64,000 nt of DNA, from NCBI GenBank assembly GCA_905221605.1, contig CAJNDS010002265.1:186001-250000 (forward strand), written 5' to 3'. The stretch is from Symbiodinium natans. Taxonomy: Eukaryota; Sar; Dinophyceae; Suessiales; Symbiodiniaceae. The position numbers and the translations under genes were made by a program. Positions 40,601 to 53,500 of this stretch are shown here, piece after piece (position 1 is the first letter of the stretch; each line of letters starts with the position of its first letter). The notes beneath the pieces are model-generated. The model had not been told where the DNA came from, did no database searches, and saw only the letters and a list, made by a program, of their open reading frames with translations.

Positions 40601-42594
40601 ACTGAGATCGTGCCCTGCTTCTGATGGACAGGCCCGACAGGGAGCACATTCCCCTTGCCGTCCCAGGTCACAACGGATCCGTCCCCCATGATGGCTGCAA
40701 ACGCTTCAGACGAAGCCCGGATCTGCCGCATACCACTTAGCTGGTTCAAGATAGGGCCCTTGCCCCAGCTCCTGGGCTGAAATGGGGTTGAAGGGGTTGC
40801 GAGCTTTAGATTCGATTACGCTGTTCTGCGCTAGAATCGACGAAGAGGAATGCTTGACTAAATCATCGCCTGGGTTCTTCCACGTGACAACGGGCCCATC
40901 CACGAGGATTGAAGCCGTCAAAGGAGATGTGGCCTCCTGAGGTCCCAGCGCGTTCGTCGGCCGATCTGGATGGATGTCTGGGAGCTCGTGGGAGTCCAGG
41001 GAGTCCAGGCACTCTCCCCAAGTCACTGCGGTTCCATCAGCGAGGAAGGCAACAAATGCACGATCTGTCGCATCGATCTGCAGCACGTTCTGCAGTGGTC
41101 GTTGGACCCTCTTACTGAGACCGCCGTAAAGTCGGCTGCCCCACGTCTCGACGGATCCGTCTGCAAGTATAGCAGCAAATGCACTGTCTGTTGCTTGTAC
41201 GTTCTGCACATTTTGAAGCCGACCCTGGACGGCACTGCTGTCGCCCCCGTCGTCGGCCCGGCCCCAAGTCACAACGGAGCCATCCATGCGGATAGCAGCA
41301 AATGCACCGTAGGAGGCATGGAGCCGCTGTACATTTTTCAGCTGGTCCTCGACAGTACTTTTGTCCCCACCGTGGCGAGAAGAGCCCCAAGTCACCACAG
41401 ATCCATCACTGAGGAGTGCCGCAAATGCTCCACCGCGTGCCCCCTGGACCTGCCGGACGTGCCTAAGCTGATCCTGCACCAGGCTGCTGTCCCCGCCATC
41501 GTGGCCACTACCCCAAGTTGCTACAGACCCATCCTCGAGGATTGCTGCAAATGCACGATCTGTAGACTGGAGCTCTCGCACGTTCTGGAGGTGCTGCACG
41601 GAGCTGCTGTCGCCACCGTAGTCGGAATCGCCCCAAGTCACGACCGACCCATCGTGTAGAATGGCAGCAAACGCGTACGCGGTAGCACATATCTGCACGA
41701 CATCTGCAAGCTGATCCTGGAGGGCGTGCGCGAAAGCTTTTTTGTCTCCGAGAGAAGGGGAGGAAATCATTGTTCTTTTTATTCCAAGGAGGGGGGGTAG
41801 CAGAAGGGGGTGGGGAAGGAGGATTCCTGGGGGAGGGGGGGGGGGAGTCACGACCATTATTGCTTCCATGTGCTTTGTTTGTCTTTGCTTTCGGGGAAAT
41901 AATAGCGAGGGGTCTCCATAAATTCTTCGCTCACTGCGATCCTGGACAGAGCGGCTGTCGCCTCCATGCTCACAACAGCCCCATGTTACAACAGATCCAT
42001 CACCGATGAGGGCCGCAAACGCCCCGTGCGTTGCCTGCACCTGCCGCACGTTCCTGAGCTGGTGTTGGACAGACCTGCTGTCACCACCAGAGCTGGGATT
42101 ACCCCAGCTTACAACAGAGCCATCCTTGGTTGCTCACGGCACCCAGTACATCTTTTCCAAGCTTACATCTCAGCATCTCAATATTACGTTCTTCGTATGA
42201 TATTTGTATTTGTATTTGTATCTGTATACTCGTACAGTACACATATTCTATATATATATATATGTCTATTTCTCTCAGTCTCTCTCTTCTTTCTTTATCT
42301 CTTCTTTCTTCCTCTCTCTCTCTCTCTCTTCTTTCCTTCCTTCCTTCCTTCTTTCTTTCTTTCGTTCTTCCTTCCTTCCTTCCTTTCTTTATTTCTTGAT
42401 TGCTGTCTTTCCTTCTTTCTGTCTGTCTTTCTTGCTTTCTTTTCCTTCTGTATTTATTTCTTTCTGTCTTTCTTTTTTCTTTCTTTCGTTCTTTCTTCAT
42501 GTCTTTCTCTCTCTTTCTTTCTTTCTTTCTTTCTTGGTGCTTGGGGTCTTGCTTGCTTGCTTGCTGTGCGTATGACCCCCGAAAGGGCTTGGGG

Positions 42595-42639
<45 letters not shown>

Positions 42640-45600
42640 TTCTTGTGGCATAGGGGCTAACCCTCGTGCGGACGTGAATTGCACATGAACCAGGGAAGCA
42701 CGCAAGTGTGCCTAGTTAGTATGTCTATACATATAGAGATATGCATGCACAAATACATGGTGCCTATATAGGCAAAAAGAGTTGTTCGCAAGGGCCCGCT
42801 TGCAAGTTGTCTTGAACAAAAAAGCCCAAGCATCACCGAGGATGGCTGCAAAAGCAGTTGCTGTAGCAGCCATGCCCATCTCCCGTATATGCAGTGTCAA
42901 GACATCTCCTGTCTTGAGGCCTGCTTGGCCAACGGTTAATGCTCCTGTGCTGTTGGTAGGCACGAAAACAACTTTCAGAAATCCAGCACCTGAAAAACAA
43001 CAACCCGGACTACAAGGATCACAAGCACTCCCTACCCAAACACCCAAGGCTCCATGCAGGATGTCGCCTGATGCACTCAGCAGCATGCCCCTGCCAGTCT
43101 GCAAGGCCTTCTGTGCCTGGAGCTTTAGCTCCTCCATGGTGCACGCAACCTTGTGTTCGATTTAAGGACCCTGCCAAAAGTTGTTAAAACCTTGTAGATT
43201 CCCTTTGCTGCAAAGCGCAGTGCGGATTTTAGGGTTATCGTTGGCATTCGTTGCGGGGGGAGGGAGGCGTTGCCGTTGAGCACAACAAAGAAGCAGTGGC
43301 GGCAATTCGCGCTGTTCTGCCGCTCATGAGCACGACGTCGAGGTGTACAGAGGCCATGGCAACCAGCAAGCTGCTAAGCCCTGAAAGTTGACCTTGCGCT
43401 CAGCCAGTACATCCAGGTATGTGCTAGATCTCTGGCTCCCAAAGCAAAAGCCATGGAGAACCCAAACCTTCGACTCTCGCAACATTGCCGAACGAGTTTG
43501 AGCTCATGCGCCTCAACATGCTCTGAACCTTGAAAGTGCAGAGGCAGCGCGGAGGCTTACAAGTACTTTCATTTTCAAGCTCACAGCCAGAAACTTAATC
43601 GAGGTATGTGTCTCCCAAGCAGCTGTGCAGGTGCCTAATTCTGATTGGGATTTGACTCGAGTGGCCAGTGACAAGCCATAGCTTTCTGTTGTTACCGACA
43701 AGCTTGCTTTCGCGAACCCAAACATAAAACAGCACTTTGGTGCACCAGGCCACCAACCTTTCGTAAATAGCAGCAGAGTTTGCGGATAGTTCATTCATAA
43801 AGAACTCCGACATAGACTCTGACTCAGGATTCTCTGCAAACGCAAGGAGGTGAAGCGTGTTCAATCACAACTGCATCTTCAGCCGTTCAGAGAAACTCAT
43901 AAGTTTACTGTCGTGAGGGCAAGAAAGCGGCATGCTCGACCCACTTTAAGCAGAATCTGGTTCGAGTATGGCAGCATGTCCTCTACACCACAAATCCCAA
44001 ACTGGAGTTCCCCCCTCCCCTCTACAGCCAGAAATGGCTTCAAGCATCAATGCAGCCTGGTAGGTCAGATTGTTCACCGTGGCCTTGCCAGAGGGGATCT
44101 TGAACAGGTCTTGAGGTTTTATTGAGGATCTGAAAGCCTTAAGAACTGGACAAGGTTCTGGGTTGCGGAATATACTCGTTTATTGGGAAGATCTGATAAA
44201 TGTCTAAACCTAGGGGTTTAGGTTTTTCCGAGATTCAATCTCACATCATGCAGTCGGGCATATGGAAGTCGACCAAATTCAAGCTACAGTGAAGCCTTCC
44301 CTGAGCCCTGCAACCCTGACCATTTTGAGATCCTTGCATTTACAGGATTTGCTGATCTTGCCGCTATGGAATTACCTCTCATAGAAAGATTTTCTTACTG
44401 AACGTTTCAAACTTGATCCAGAGATGTACTAAGAGAACTCACTAAAACATGCGAAGCCTCATCTCTGGAGAGTGGTCTGCCCTGGGAGGGGGGGGGGGGG
44501 GACCGTGACTCGATGAAACCTGATCCTGATTCGCGCTTTCTCATTAAAGTTCACTCCTCCTCTTCCCGTGAAAGCTAGAAAACGCATCGTTTTGTTTCTC
44601 CCCTCCCCTAGCCCCCACACACACACTTTTATTCACGTACTACCTCCTGTCATTGATCTACCTCTTACTCTTACTGGGGTGGGAGAATGTAGTGCTTGAA
44701 TTCGAAAGTGAGTGTGGAGTAACCATGGGTTAGGATGCCTTTACAAGATTTCCTGCAGGGAGAAGGGAGGGACAACTTGTTTCGGATTGGGTATTGAGGA
44801 GATGTGTGTCCCTTTCCCAGCGGAAGATGCCGCGAATGTTGAGCCCACATCTAAAGGTTGGAGGGTGACCTCTGATTCGGCGCAGGTTTACGGCGAAGGC
44901 CTCACCAAGGATCTCCACGCCCACGACCTGCTGCACCTGCAAACGTAGTCCAGACATTCCTATGCCTCATAAGCAACTGACTCGACCAAGCCCCTAGGTA
45001 AGCAGGCTGTATGAAAAGAATCACCAAACGGGCACTGGGAAGGCTGTTTCCGAAGGCACAGGAGAGGGATACCGTCCTCGAAGTGCTAACGCTGGTGTTG
45101 ATGGTGTGTCTGGGTGTAGGACTGCGGGATCATGATGGTCAGCTTGGGGGGTTCCAAGCCCAACTATTCAACCCTAAAACCAAAGAAACGTACATCACAA
45201 TCCCATCAATGACTTAAAGACTAAATTAAAGTCGCTTAAGCTGCATCGGGGTACTGAATCAAGGCCCTGGGTGCAAACATAGCTGTGTCCTGCTGGGATG
45301 CTCGATTGATCTTGGGCGTGACAGGTACTGCGTTCTCGGATGCGGGACAACCCCGAGGCCACCCCACCCCGAACCCCAGAACGCCCAGTCCCCCGAAAAG
45401 TTCGCGGAGTGGGCACCTCGCTGACAAAGCCTGGATCCACATAGATGGCCGTGTCCTTAGTTTGAAGGGAGTCGCCTGTTTAGGGCTTCAAAGTATGCCT
45501 ACCGCCGATCTGTAGGGTATGGTTTAATTTGGATCACATTACATTGACCATCAACGCACCCGGTAGAAGTAACTGCGTCACAGCAGTTCATCCCTAAACC

Positions 45601-47552
45601 CTAAACCCTAATTGCACATTTGCGAAGAATGCAAGGCTGTGCTGCGGGTGCTTTCCAACCTCCGTTCTCTCCTGTGTACCTTGCTGTCATGACCCCCGGC
45701 CCTGTTGAGTTGCTGAATGAACGACCCCAATGGTTCCTGCAAACCTGGGTAAAACTCCACGCCGTGGTGCTAGGCGGAAAGCATCCACGTCGTAGTCTGT
45801 CACAAGGCCGGTGACCCAGTCTGAGCTTTGAAATAGGGTTCGAGGGCCAGTGTTTCTTTATGATGCCTGCATCCGCTGTGATCGTCAAAAGCCAACTTCG
45901 TATTTACAGCTCCAGTATGTAGAAAGACACCCAGCAATGGCCTAAACCCACGAAAACCTTTCGATAGAGGGCTAAGGTTACACATGTTATAGAGGATTAT
46001 TCGAGGGGATAACTCAAAATGACCCCAAAGAAGCATGACGTAGTGGATGAGGGGGCCACGCTTCTTTATCAAAGAAGCATGACTTAGTGGATGAGGGGCC
46101 TCTTTATCCCACAGCTTGGCTGCATGCTCCCGTCAGCAAAGATGAAAACACTGGCACCCGAAGCCTCACAACATGAACCCCTCAGCTCTCAAGTCCACAG
46201 CCCATGGAACTCAACACTTTGAACCCCTAGATGTCACTCGGCTTCGGATGCAGCTTTTGTTTCGCTACCTTTGTTCTTGTTTTTGAGTGGCCGTCTGGGG
46301 GGCAAGCCCCTAAACTACAGGAGGTGGTGCAATCCGTGGGGGAGGGGAGGAGGGGCTCGGCAAGCCTTGCAACTGTCAGCACTTTTGACACGAGTTCGCT
46401 ACATTGTTGACAGGAAACTCCTATTTTTGCCATACTTACATAAGAGAACTCAACTGTTTCGAAAGAAAACCTCCGTGCTGGTAAAACTAGGATGACAACC
46501 TCGATCTCCTCTATGCTCTGATTCTGACTCGCGATTGTTCTCTTTATGTTGCCCTGAAGAAGAAGGATGCCCCCTACATTTTAGACGGAAACCTCTACGA
46601 GGATCCTCTACACTGTCATAGAAAACCATTTATTCTGTGTCTTCCTTAGGAAAGCCTCTCGTGCTTTTGGATCCGGGGGGGGGGGGGCGACCCCCTTCCC
46701 CTCGCCCACAAGGGAACCAAAAATGGGAAGATAACAAACAATTAACTAAAACCAAACCATACATCTTTCGTCTTCTTTCGCCGAAGCTCCGAGCATCTGC
46801 TCGCGCACATAGGGATGGCTGTGGTTGAGGTCCCCGAGGGAGCCGAACCATCCTTCGACCTGCTCGCTTCCCCGGTCCGATCACTGGTATGCCGTTGCGT
46901 CAGCGTGCACAACCGCCGACTCCATGGAACTCAACTGCGCCCTTGGGTATGTACCACATCATTAAGGCTCCAAAAAGGTTTTTGCACACTGTTCTCTTCT
47001 AGCTAAGCTGCTTTTACATGGGCCTGGCCTCAGAGTTTCCTAGTCGGACACACCTCAGCCGCAGAGTTCCAGACGCAAGAACTATGTCCACTATGATCAA
47101 GATCAAACACTTTACACCTCTAAACCTAAACCCTACACCCTAAACCCTAAACCCTAAACCCTAAACCCTGAACCCTGAACCCTGAACCCCGAACCCTAAA
47201 CCCTAAACCCTGAACCGGAGCTGAGGCCCACAGCCTGCTGCTGAGCGTTGTAGGATGGACAGCTTTGGCCTCAGCACGAATAGAGAGATTCGCTGAGTGT
47301 GCGTTTGGGCCGATTTCTGGTGAGGATTCCTTTAGGGTTTATAGGGTTTAGGGGGAAGGCCCATCAACTGTGTTGGAGGGTTTTTGTTCAGCGTCGATGG
47401 TTTCGGGTTTAATCTTGGCACCTTCGACGTTCATCGCTTGGACTTGCGGCATTGTGTTTGCTTTAGGCTTAGCCGGAATTCGTCAAGCGACGTAGCTATG
47501 CTGATAAAGTGTCGAAGATCAATTAACAAAGCAAAAGCGATATCAATAAACA

Positions 47553-47598
<46 letters not shown>

Positions 47599-50500
47599 CA
47601 AAGTTCCGCATGTGCAGGATTCCCCACATGCCCACTTTTCGAATCAAGAGATGCTTCCCTTAAGGTGAACTGCCGATCCCAAGCCTTCTCAAGCTCCAGA
47701 CGCAGCATTAAGGCGGCGAGTCACCCATGTTTCCCGGGAAGCACGAACACTCGGTCTGCTCGGGATGCTCTGTGCCGCAGGACACCTGAACTCACAGACT
47801 CGCATGGCCTGATCATCCTTTCTGTAGGCTGGAGCATAGCTCAGGAAGCAGGGCCAAACCCGAAAGTGCAATTGTCGCCCACTTGGCAACATACATTGCG
47901 AAACATGCCAATGGCGTGTGTCCTCGTTGCGAGTGCCCAAGGTACGGGCAGCAATTGGAAAGAGTTCGCTCAGGGAGTGATGGTGCTCGCTGGACGTGGG
48001 TTGGCGGGCGTACAGGGTTTAGCAGCTGATGCCCATGATGCTCGCTGGAAGCTCCTGGCCCGTGCAGGGGTTGGCAACTGATGCATCTGATGCTTGCTGG
48101 AAACGGCCTGGCCCGCACAGAGCCAACTGATGCCCGCGATGCTCGCAGGAAGTAGTGTAGCCTGGGCCGTACAGGTTTTGGAAACTGATGCATCTGATGC
48201 TCAGGCTCATGATGCTCGCTGGAAGCTGCCACGCCCATGCGTTGTTTGGCAACTGGTCGCTGGAAGCGGCTTGGCCCGTACAGGAGTGGGCAAGTGATTC
48301 CCATGATGCTCGCAAGAATAATAAGGGGCCGTGGCCTTTGGGTTCCCTATAGTCCTCAATCACCCCGACAATCAACCCCGAACCCGCTTTTCAGGCTTTT
48401 CAGGCTTATCAGGCTTTTCAGCTTTAAAAGTCTCAGATCAGGCCTGTTTCTTCTTGACGAGCTTCTCCAGGTTGCGACTGTCCATCGATCCATCGAAAGC
48501 TGGTGGGGGTCCACTCAGCAGATAGTCCTCGGGCAGTCCGAGCCTTTGTTTCTTTTAACGTTCTTGGGCTGGGATAAGTGGTTTAGAGCCTACCTTTTAA
48601 GGGCCCAAGTAGAAGCTCAAGGATCTCCAGATCTCAGTGCCAGAACGCACAGCCTAAAACCTACCGAACCCCAGCGCCCCGCAGATTCGATCGCCGACCT
48701 CCTCAGCAATCCTGACCCCCATATCCGACGCCGTGGGCGTTCCAGGCCTGGCCCCTCCCTAAGACCCCCCTCTAACCCCTCTTGCCCTTTCCAGCCCCCC
48801 CCCAAGCCCTTCAACCTCCTGAACTCATGGCTTGGCACCCCGCGTTGTGGCTGCCGAGGCAGCGCATTCAAGCGTTTACGATAGGGTTCCCGACAAAACG
48901 GACTCAACGAAGCTGGGATCAAGCCCTCTCTACACCCAAAAAACAAGGTTTGAGGTTTAATTACGCAGGTTTACGAGTTTACAGGCGAAGGTGGTCGAAG
49001 CAATCCAAGCTCAGCGCCTAGGCAAACTGAGACTCTAGGGGGCCAAGCCCAGTTGTGCTGAACAGCTCTGGAAAGCTTCCGCCTCACTGAGTATCGTCCT
49101 TCTGCTTTTCTATAGGCATGTGCGTCTTACGCCTTACCCCTAGCTATGAAGAAGATCAGCTGATTTCTTCGCAATGAACTGTCGTACTTTGGCAGGGCTC
49201 CAGTCCTCAAAGGATTGATCTGGACGCCGATCACGCTGGTGGTAGTACTCGGGCTTGTCGAAAGGCACGATGGACGACATATTCAACTTGCCATTCACCT
49301 GCGAACGCGCATGACCCTGAACCCTCAAGCCCCCAAGTCAGCATCTTGCCGTGCCAGACATTGCACTGTTTCTTGAGAGCTCGATTTTTAGTGAGAATAG
49401 AACGGGAGCTTCCGGGGGGGGGGGGGGGGGTTGGGAATGCGCGTTTTGGGCTAGAAACCACTGTTCCCCAAAACCCCACGTTCCAGCCAGGAAGGGTGGT
49501 TGGGAATCATTGTTTATATTTGGCTGCTTTGCTCTTTCTCTATCTCGGGAATAGTAGAACTGAGCGGGCGCAATATTATCTTCATGAAACTGTTGATGGA
49601 GGAAATCTTGCACCACTTTGAATGGCCAAGCAAAGTAGAGACCCGTCGCCCCCTTCATAATATTATTATCCGTTGATCCTCGGAAGTGCCGTGGGTTCCA
49701 ATGACAACAAATCTTGCACCACCTCGGTGTTCATCATCATCAATATTAAAACGGGGGTGCGGGGTTATGCTCATGCGTCGTGTCACTTATTATTAGTTAG
49801 GTGGTGCAAGATTTTCTCCATCAACCGAAGCGCCCAGAAGAGTATTCGTCTTTGTTGGTCTGTTTATTTCGTTACTAGTTTCATGCGTTAAAAGACCTCC
49901 TTTGTTAATCTATACTAATCTTTAATGGTACTGTGGGAGTCGGTGAACGAACGCTCTTTTCGAGCTGAGAAGGGGGTAGCTGGGAATCATGGTTTTGGCA
50001 CCTTTTGGAATAGAAACCGCTGAGGCCCCTTACAGTATCGAGCCGCCGAGGAGCAGGGGTTGGGAATCACGGTTGTTTCTCGTGATGGGGGTTTGAGGGC
50101 TTGGGGCTGCCTTTCGAACCCCCTCATCTCAAGCCGAGAGTGGTTGCGAATCATGTCTTACAGCCTTCTGCGGCGGACAGGGGCCAAACGCCGAGTCGAC
50201 TCTGGAGTTTGAGTTTGATAGCAGCTTAAAGCAGTTCTTCGCAGTCTTTTCCATAGGTTTAGAACGTGAAGCTTGTCAAAGCCGGCCACTGATGCAGAGG
50301 GCCCGAATAGTCCCTAATGGTTATTTTGGGGCAGCCATTTCGGGGTTTTGAGAGGGCTTACTTTCAGGTTCCAGGATGCTTTAGAAATTCAAGGGCTTGG
50401 AAGGGCTTCAGTTGCATTTTAGCCAGTTGAGTCTTGGAAGGTCACCTGGTCCCTCCTACAAGCCTACCGCCAGCAAAGCGCCCAAAGCTACAAAACACGG

Positions 50501-53500
50501 GCTTCAAAACCCCGCCACACCCTTGCTAACCCTAAAACGTGTCCTAAACAAAAAGCCCCAAGCGACTCCCCGCACACCTTCAACGAGCGCATGTGGTTCA
50601 GTACGATGTCCATCACCAGGCACATGCCCCTATTGTGTAAGCCTGGGTTGTTGGTAGAGCTGAATACCAACTCAAGGCTTCGAGTCAAGATTTGGTGCAG
50701 GTCCATAAGAGGTGCTAGGGGATTGCGGTGCAGGCAACGAAACTACTCTTGATTTGTTGATAGCTCTCACCCGAGAAGAGCTCATACATCTCCACGGCCT
50801 AGCCAAAAACCGACAACTGCACCAGAACAGTGGAGGTTATGCACGACGTTCTTATGATGCGGCAAAGCTCTAAACCTTGGAAATGCACTAAGCTCGGAAG
50901 CCCGAAGCAAACACCCAGGCAAAAAAAGTCTGACAACTTGCAGCCTTGCCAACCCAAAAAAAGACGCCGCCGACAATCGCTGTCAAACCGGGCAGGGTGT
51001 GTGGGCTGTAGAATCATATTAGATCTGCGGATGAGGGGGCAGGCTTGGGGGCTTCAGGTCGGGGAAGAGGCGTTGGGAATGCTTGGGGTGTTCTCAGGCT
51101 TTGTCGACCTCGGTGTGTGCAAGGTGTGACAGAGCACCTCAAGCCGGCACAGGGGCTCTGTGAGAGCTTCTTCAGGTCCGCTTTGGTGCCGAAGTGAGGA
51201 TTGATCTCAAAGAGGTTTATGGCATCCTTGGTCGGGGGTGTGCATGGGTGGTATGGGGATGTATGGGCTTCGGGTTTCGGAGCCTAAGTCGTCCCGCAAC
51301 GGCTTCAGTTCTGAGGGTCTGAGCGATTCGGGGCGTTCCCGTCAGAATTAAGAATTTTCAGTGTGTGCAAGGCCCTGATCAACTTTCCTAAGCCTTCCCA
51401 AGACCGACCCGAAATCAAGGTAAAATGGTTCGAAGCTTCAAGCCTTCCAGCCAAGCACACACTCTTCAAAACCGATGAACTCATGGCAAAAGATCCTCGA
51501 AGAAAGCTCTGAATGCGCTGGTGCGTTTGGGAGGGCTTCGGGAGTGAAGGTTCTTGAGATGAGGGGGCTCCGGTTGTTGCGCTCTAGCCAACACAAAACC
51601 AGTGCGATCCCGGAAGCCACTCACCCACACATCAAACACACATCAACATCAAACTGGCTGCAGGTTCCGATCCAGAGAAAGCTCTAGGCTGTTTGCGGCC
51701 TCAGCGTCGTAGCCCATGTATCCATTTGAGTCGAATGGAGGCGTGATCCAGATACAGTCGAAGCCCATCCCCTGTATGTAGTCCAGCTTGCCTCTGAAGC
51801 TTCGGAGGGCTTAGGACCTTCGTGCTCACGTTCGGGCTCACGAGCTTCTAACGATTATACCTGTCGCTTCGATTATAGCTGTCGCTTCGGCTTAAGCAAA
51901 ACTTAGTGGATGACTGCGGCGGCCGTGGTGCATTTTGAGGCTGTAGGTTTCCCTGCTTAGGGTTCCGGGGCGAGCATGAGCACACCCACGTACAGCAGAA
52001 GCTGATATGCCGTTGGTTTTCGTGCATTGAGTGCTGGCGTGCAGGTGGGTCAGACTTGTGATCTGATTCAACAGTGGCCAGCGAGGCGAGAATGAGCACA
52101 CACACACATACACACATAAAGCAAAAACTGACAGCGCCCTAAAGCAAAAGCTGACAGCACCCTTAGCGCTTCCCACAGGCCAGCACTAGCGGGCTCACCA
52201 CCGCTTAACTTTGGAGGAGAGATCCGGTGCATTCAGTGAGATATGGCCGTCAGCGCCTCTACAGTCATTGACAGGTTTCTAAAGCAAACCCACCTGGCTT
52301 CTGTTGTTTGCAAAAAAGAAGCCGATTCCGTACACTCCCAACTTGACATGGAAAAGCGAAAACCTGATTACCAAATCTTGAATTTGGTGCATGATTGGCA
52401 AGCAAAACGCTCAGAAACACAAACGCGCAGCATCTGTGCAAGAGGATAAGTAGTGAGGTTGGGTCAATAGGTGGCCAACACGGAGGGCAGCAAAGGACGA
52501 GATGGCGGTTCTGTTCCACGCGTTCACGGTTTAGGGCTCTTGAAGATTGAGCCAAGCCAGGATTCTCCTTGCTGCCTACCAGGCCACTTGAGAGTGCGCA
52601 GCTGTTTCTATTGCAGCGTCAAGATCTTTAGTCGCTAAACAAAAACCTTCGAAAGTTAGCAGGAGCGCTGGAGGGTGTCCCAAAATAGGCCCTGCATTTC
52701 ATCGGCAGAGTCATGCTAGCACCGCTTCGAGGTCTTATTGCATGCTGACACAACTCAAGAACCGCTGATGCACGGCATCGGTTGAGGATGGCATACACGC
52801 ACAGCAAAACGAAAACCGGAAGCTAAGTTCACACTTTAAGTCATAAAATGAGCCCAGGGGCTGGTAATGCCGTTGATGGTACCTCCGCAGTATCCACCGC
52901 CTGTGTTGTTCGTCCTCTCCCCCCCAGAAGGCACGATAAACCCACAGGCAATAGAATGGCCCAGAATGGCATCAGCCATGGAAAGGAAAGCCCCTGAAAC
53001 ACCTTCCAAACCCTAAGCCCTAAACCATCCCTAAGCCTACCCCTCTATGTTCGGGACTTCCAAGTGAAGAAAGGTCTCTTCATTCTCGTATGGATGACTC
53101 GGGCCTCAAAAGGTGTCGAATATGGGGGCCTAAATAATCAGGATACGCTTTTGGGGTTATTATGCTAGAATTACAAAGGGACCATAAGGGAACATTACCA
53201 GTAATTCTTCCGACCCCTAGATAACTTAACATGAGCCCGGGGTTCCGGACTTCTTGCCGGAACGCTTATCTTGAGCCCGAAAGCCTGCTAAGCCTAAATA
53301 TTCAAGAAGTTTTCCAAGCGGGCAGCCGCCTACACGAGCCACAAGCCTACACGAGCCACAACCCTAAAGCCGAGATTGAGCTTGGAACTCCTTCGACTGT
53401 GACCCCAATCCAGCTACCACAGCCCCAACAACAGCCTCGAAACCCAAGCCCGCAGAAGAACACACGTGACAGTGACAGCTCCGAAGTAGACAAGGCCTTT

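Noticed and set aside
40970-41659. Plus-strand open frame of 229 codons
   Set aside because: It is the antisense shadow of the RCC1-like repeats; its length follows from the repeated codons of the minus-strand gene.
42099-42705. Long Ser/Leu/Phe and Lys/Glu/Arg open frames
   Set aside because: Artefacts of CT and CTTT repeats in an intron.
47554-48081. Open frame starting with a run of methionines
   Set aside because: Begins in the GAT microsatellite and runs into the satellite repeat on the strand opposite to the genes.
48438-48543. Stop codon after KLVKKKQA, first read as the C-terminus of a separate protein
   Set aside because: A GC donor two bases before that Ala codon ends, and phase agreement with 49201-49298 (TG plus G gives Trp), make it an internal amylase exon.
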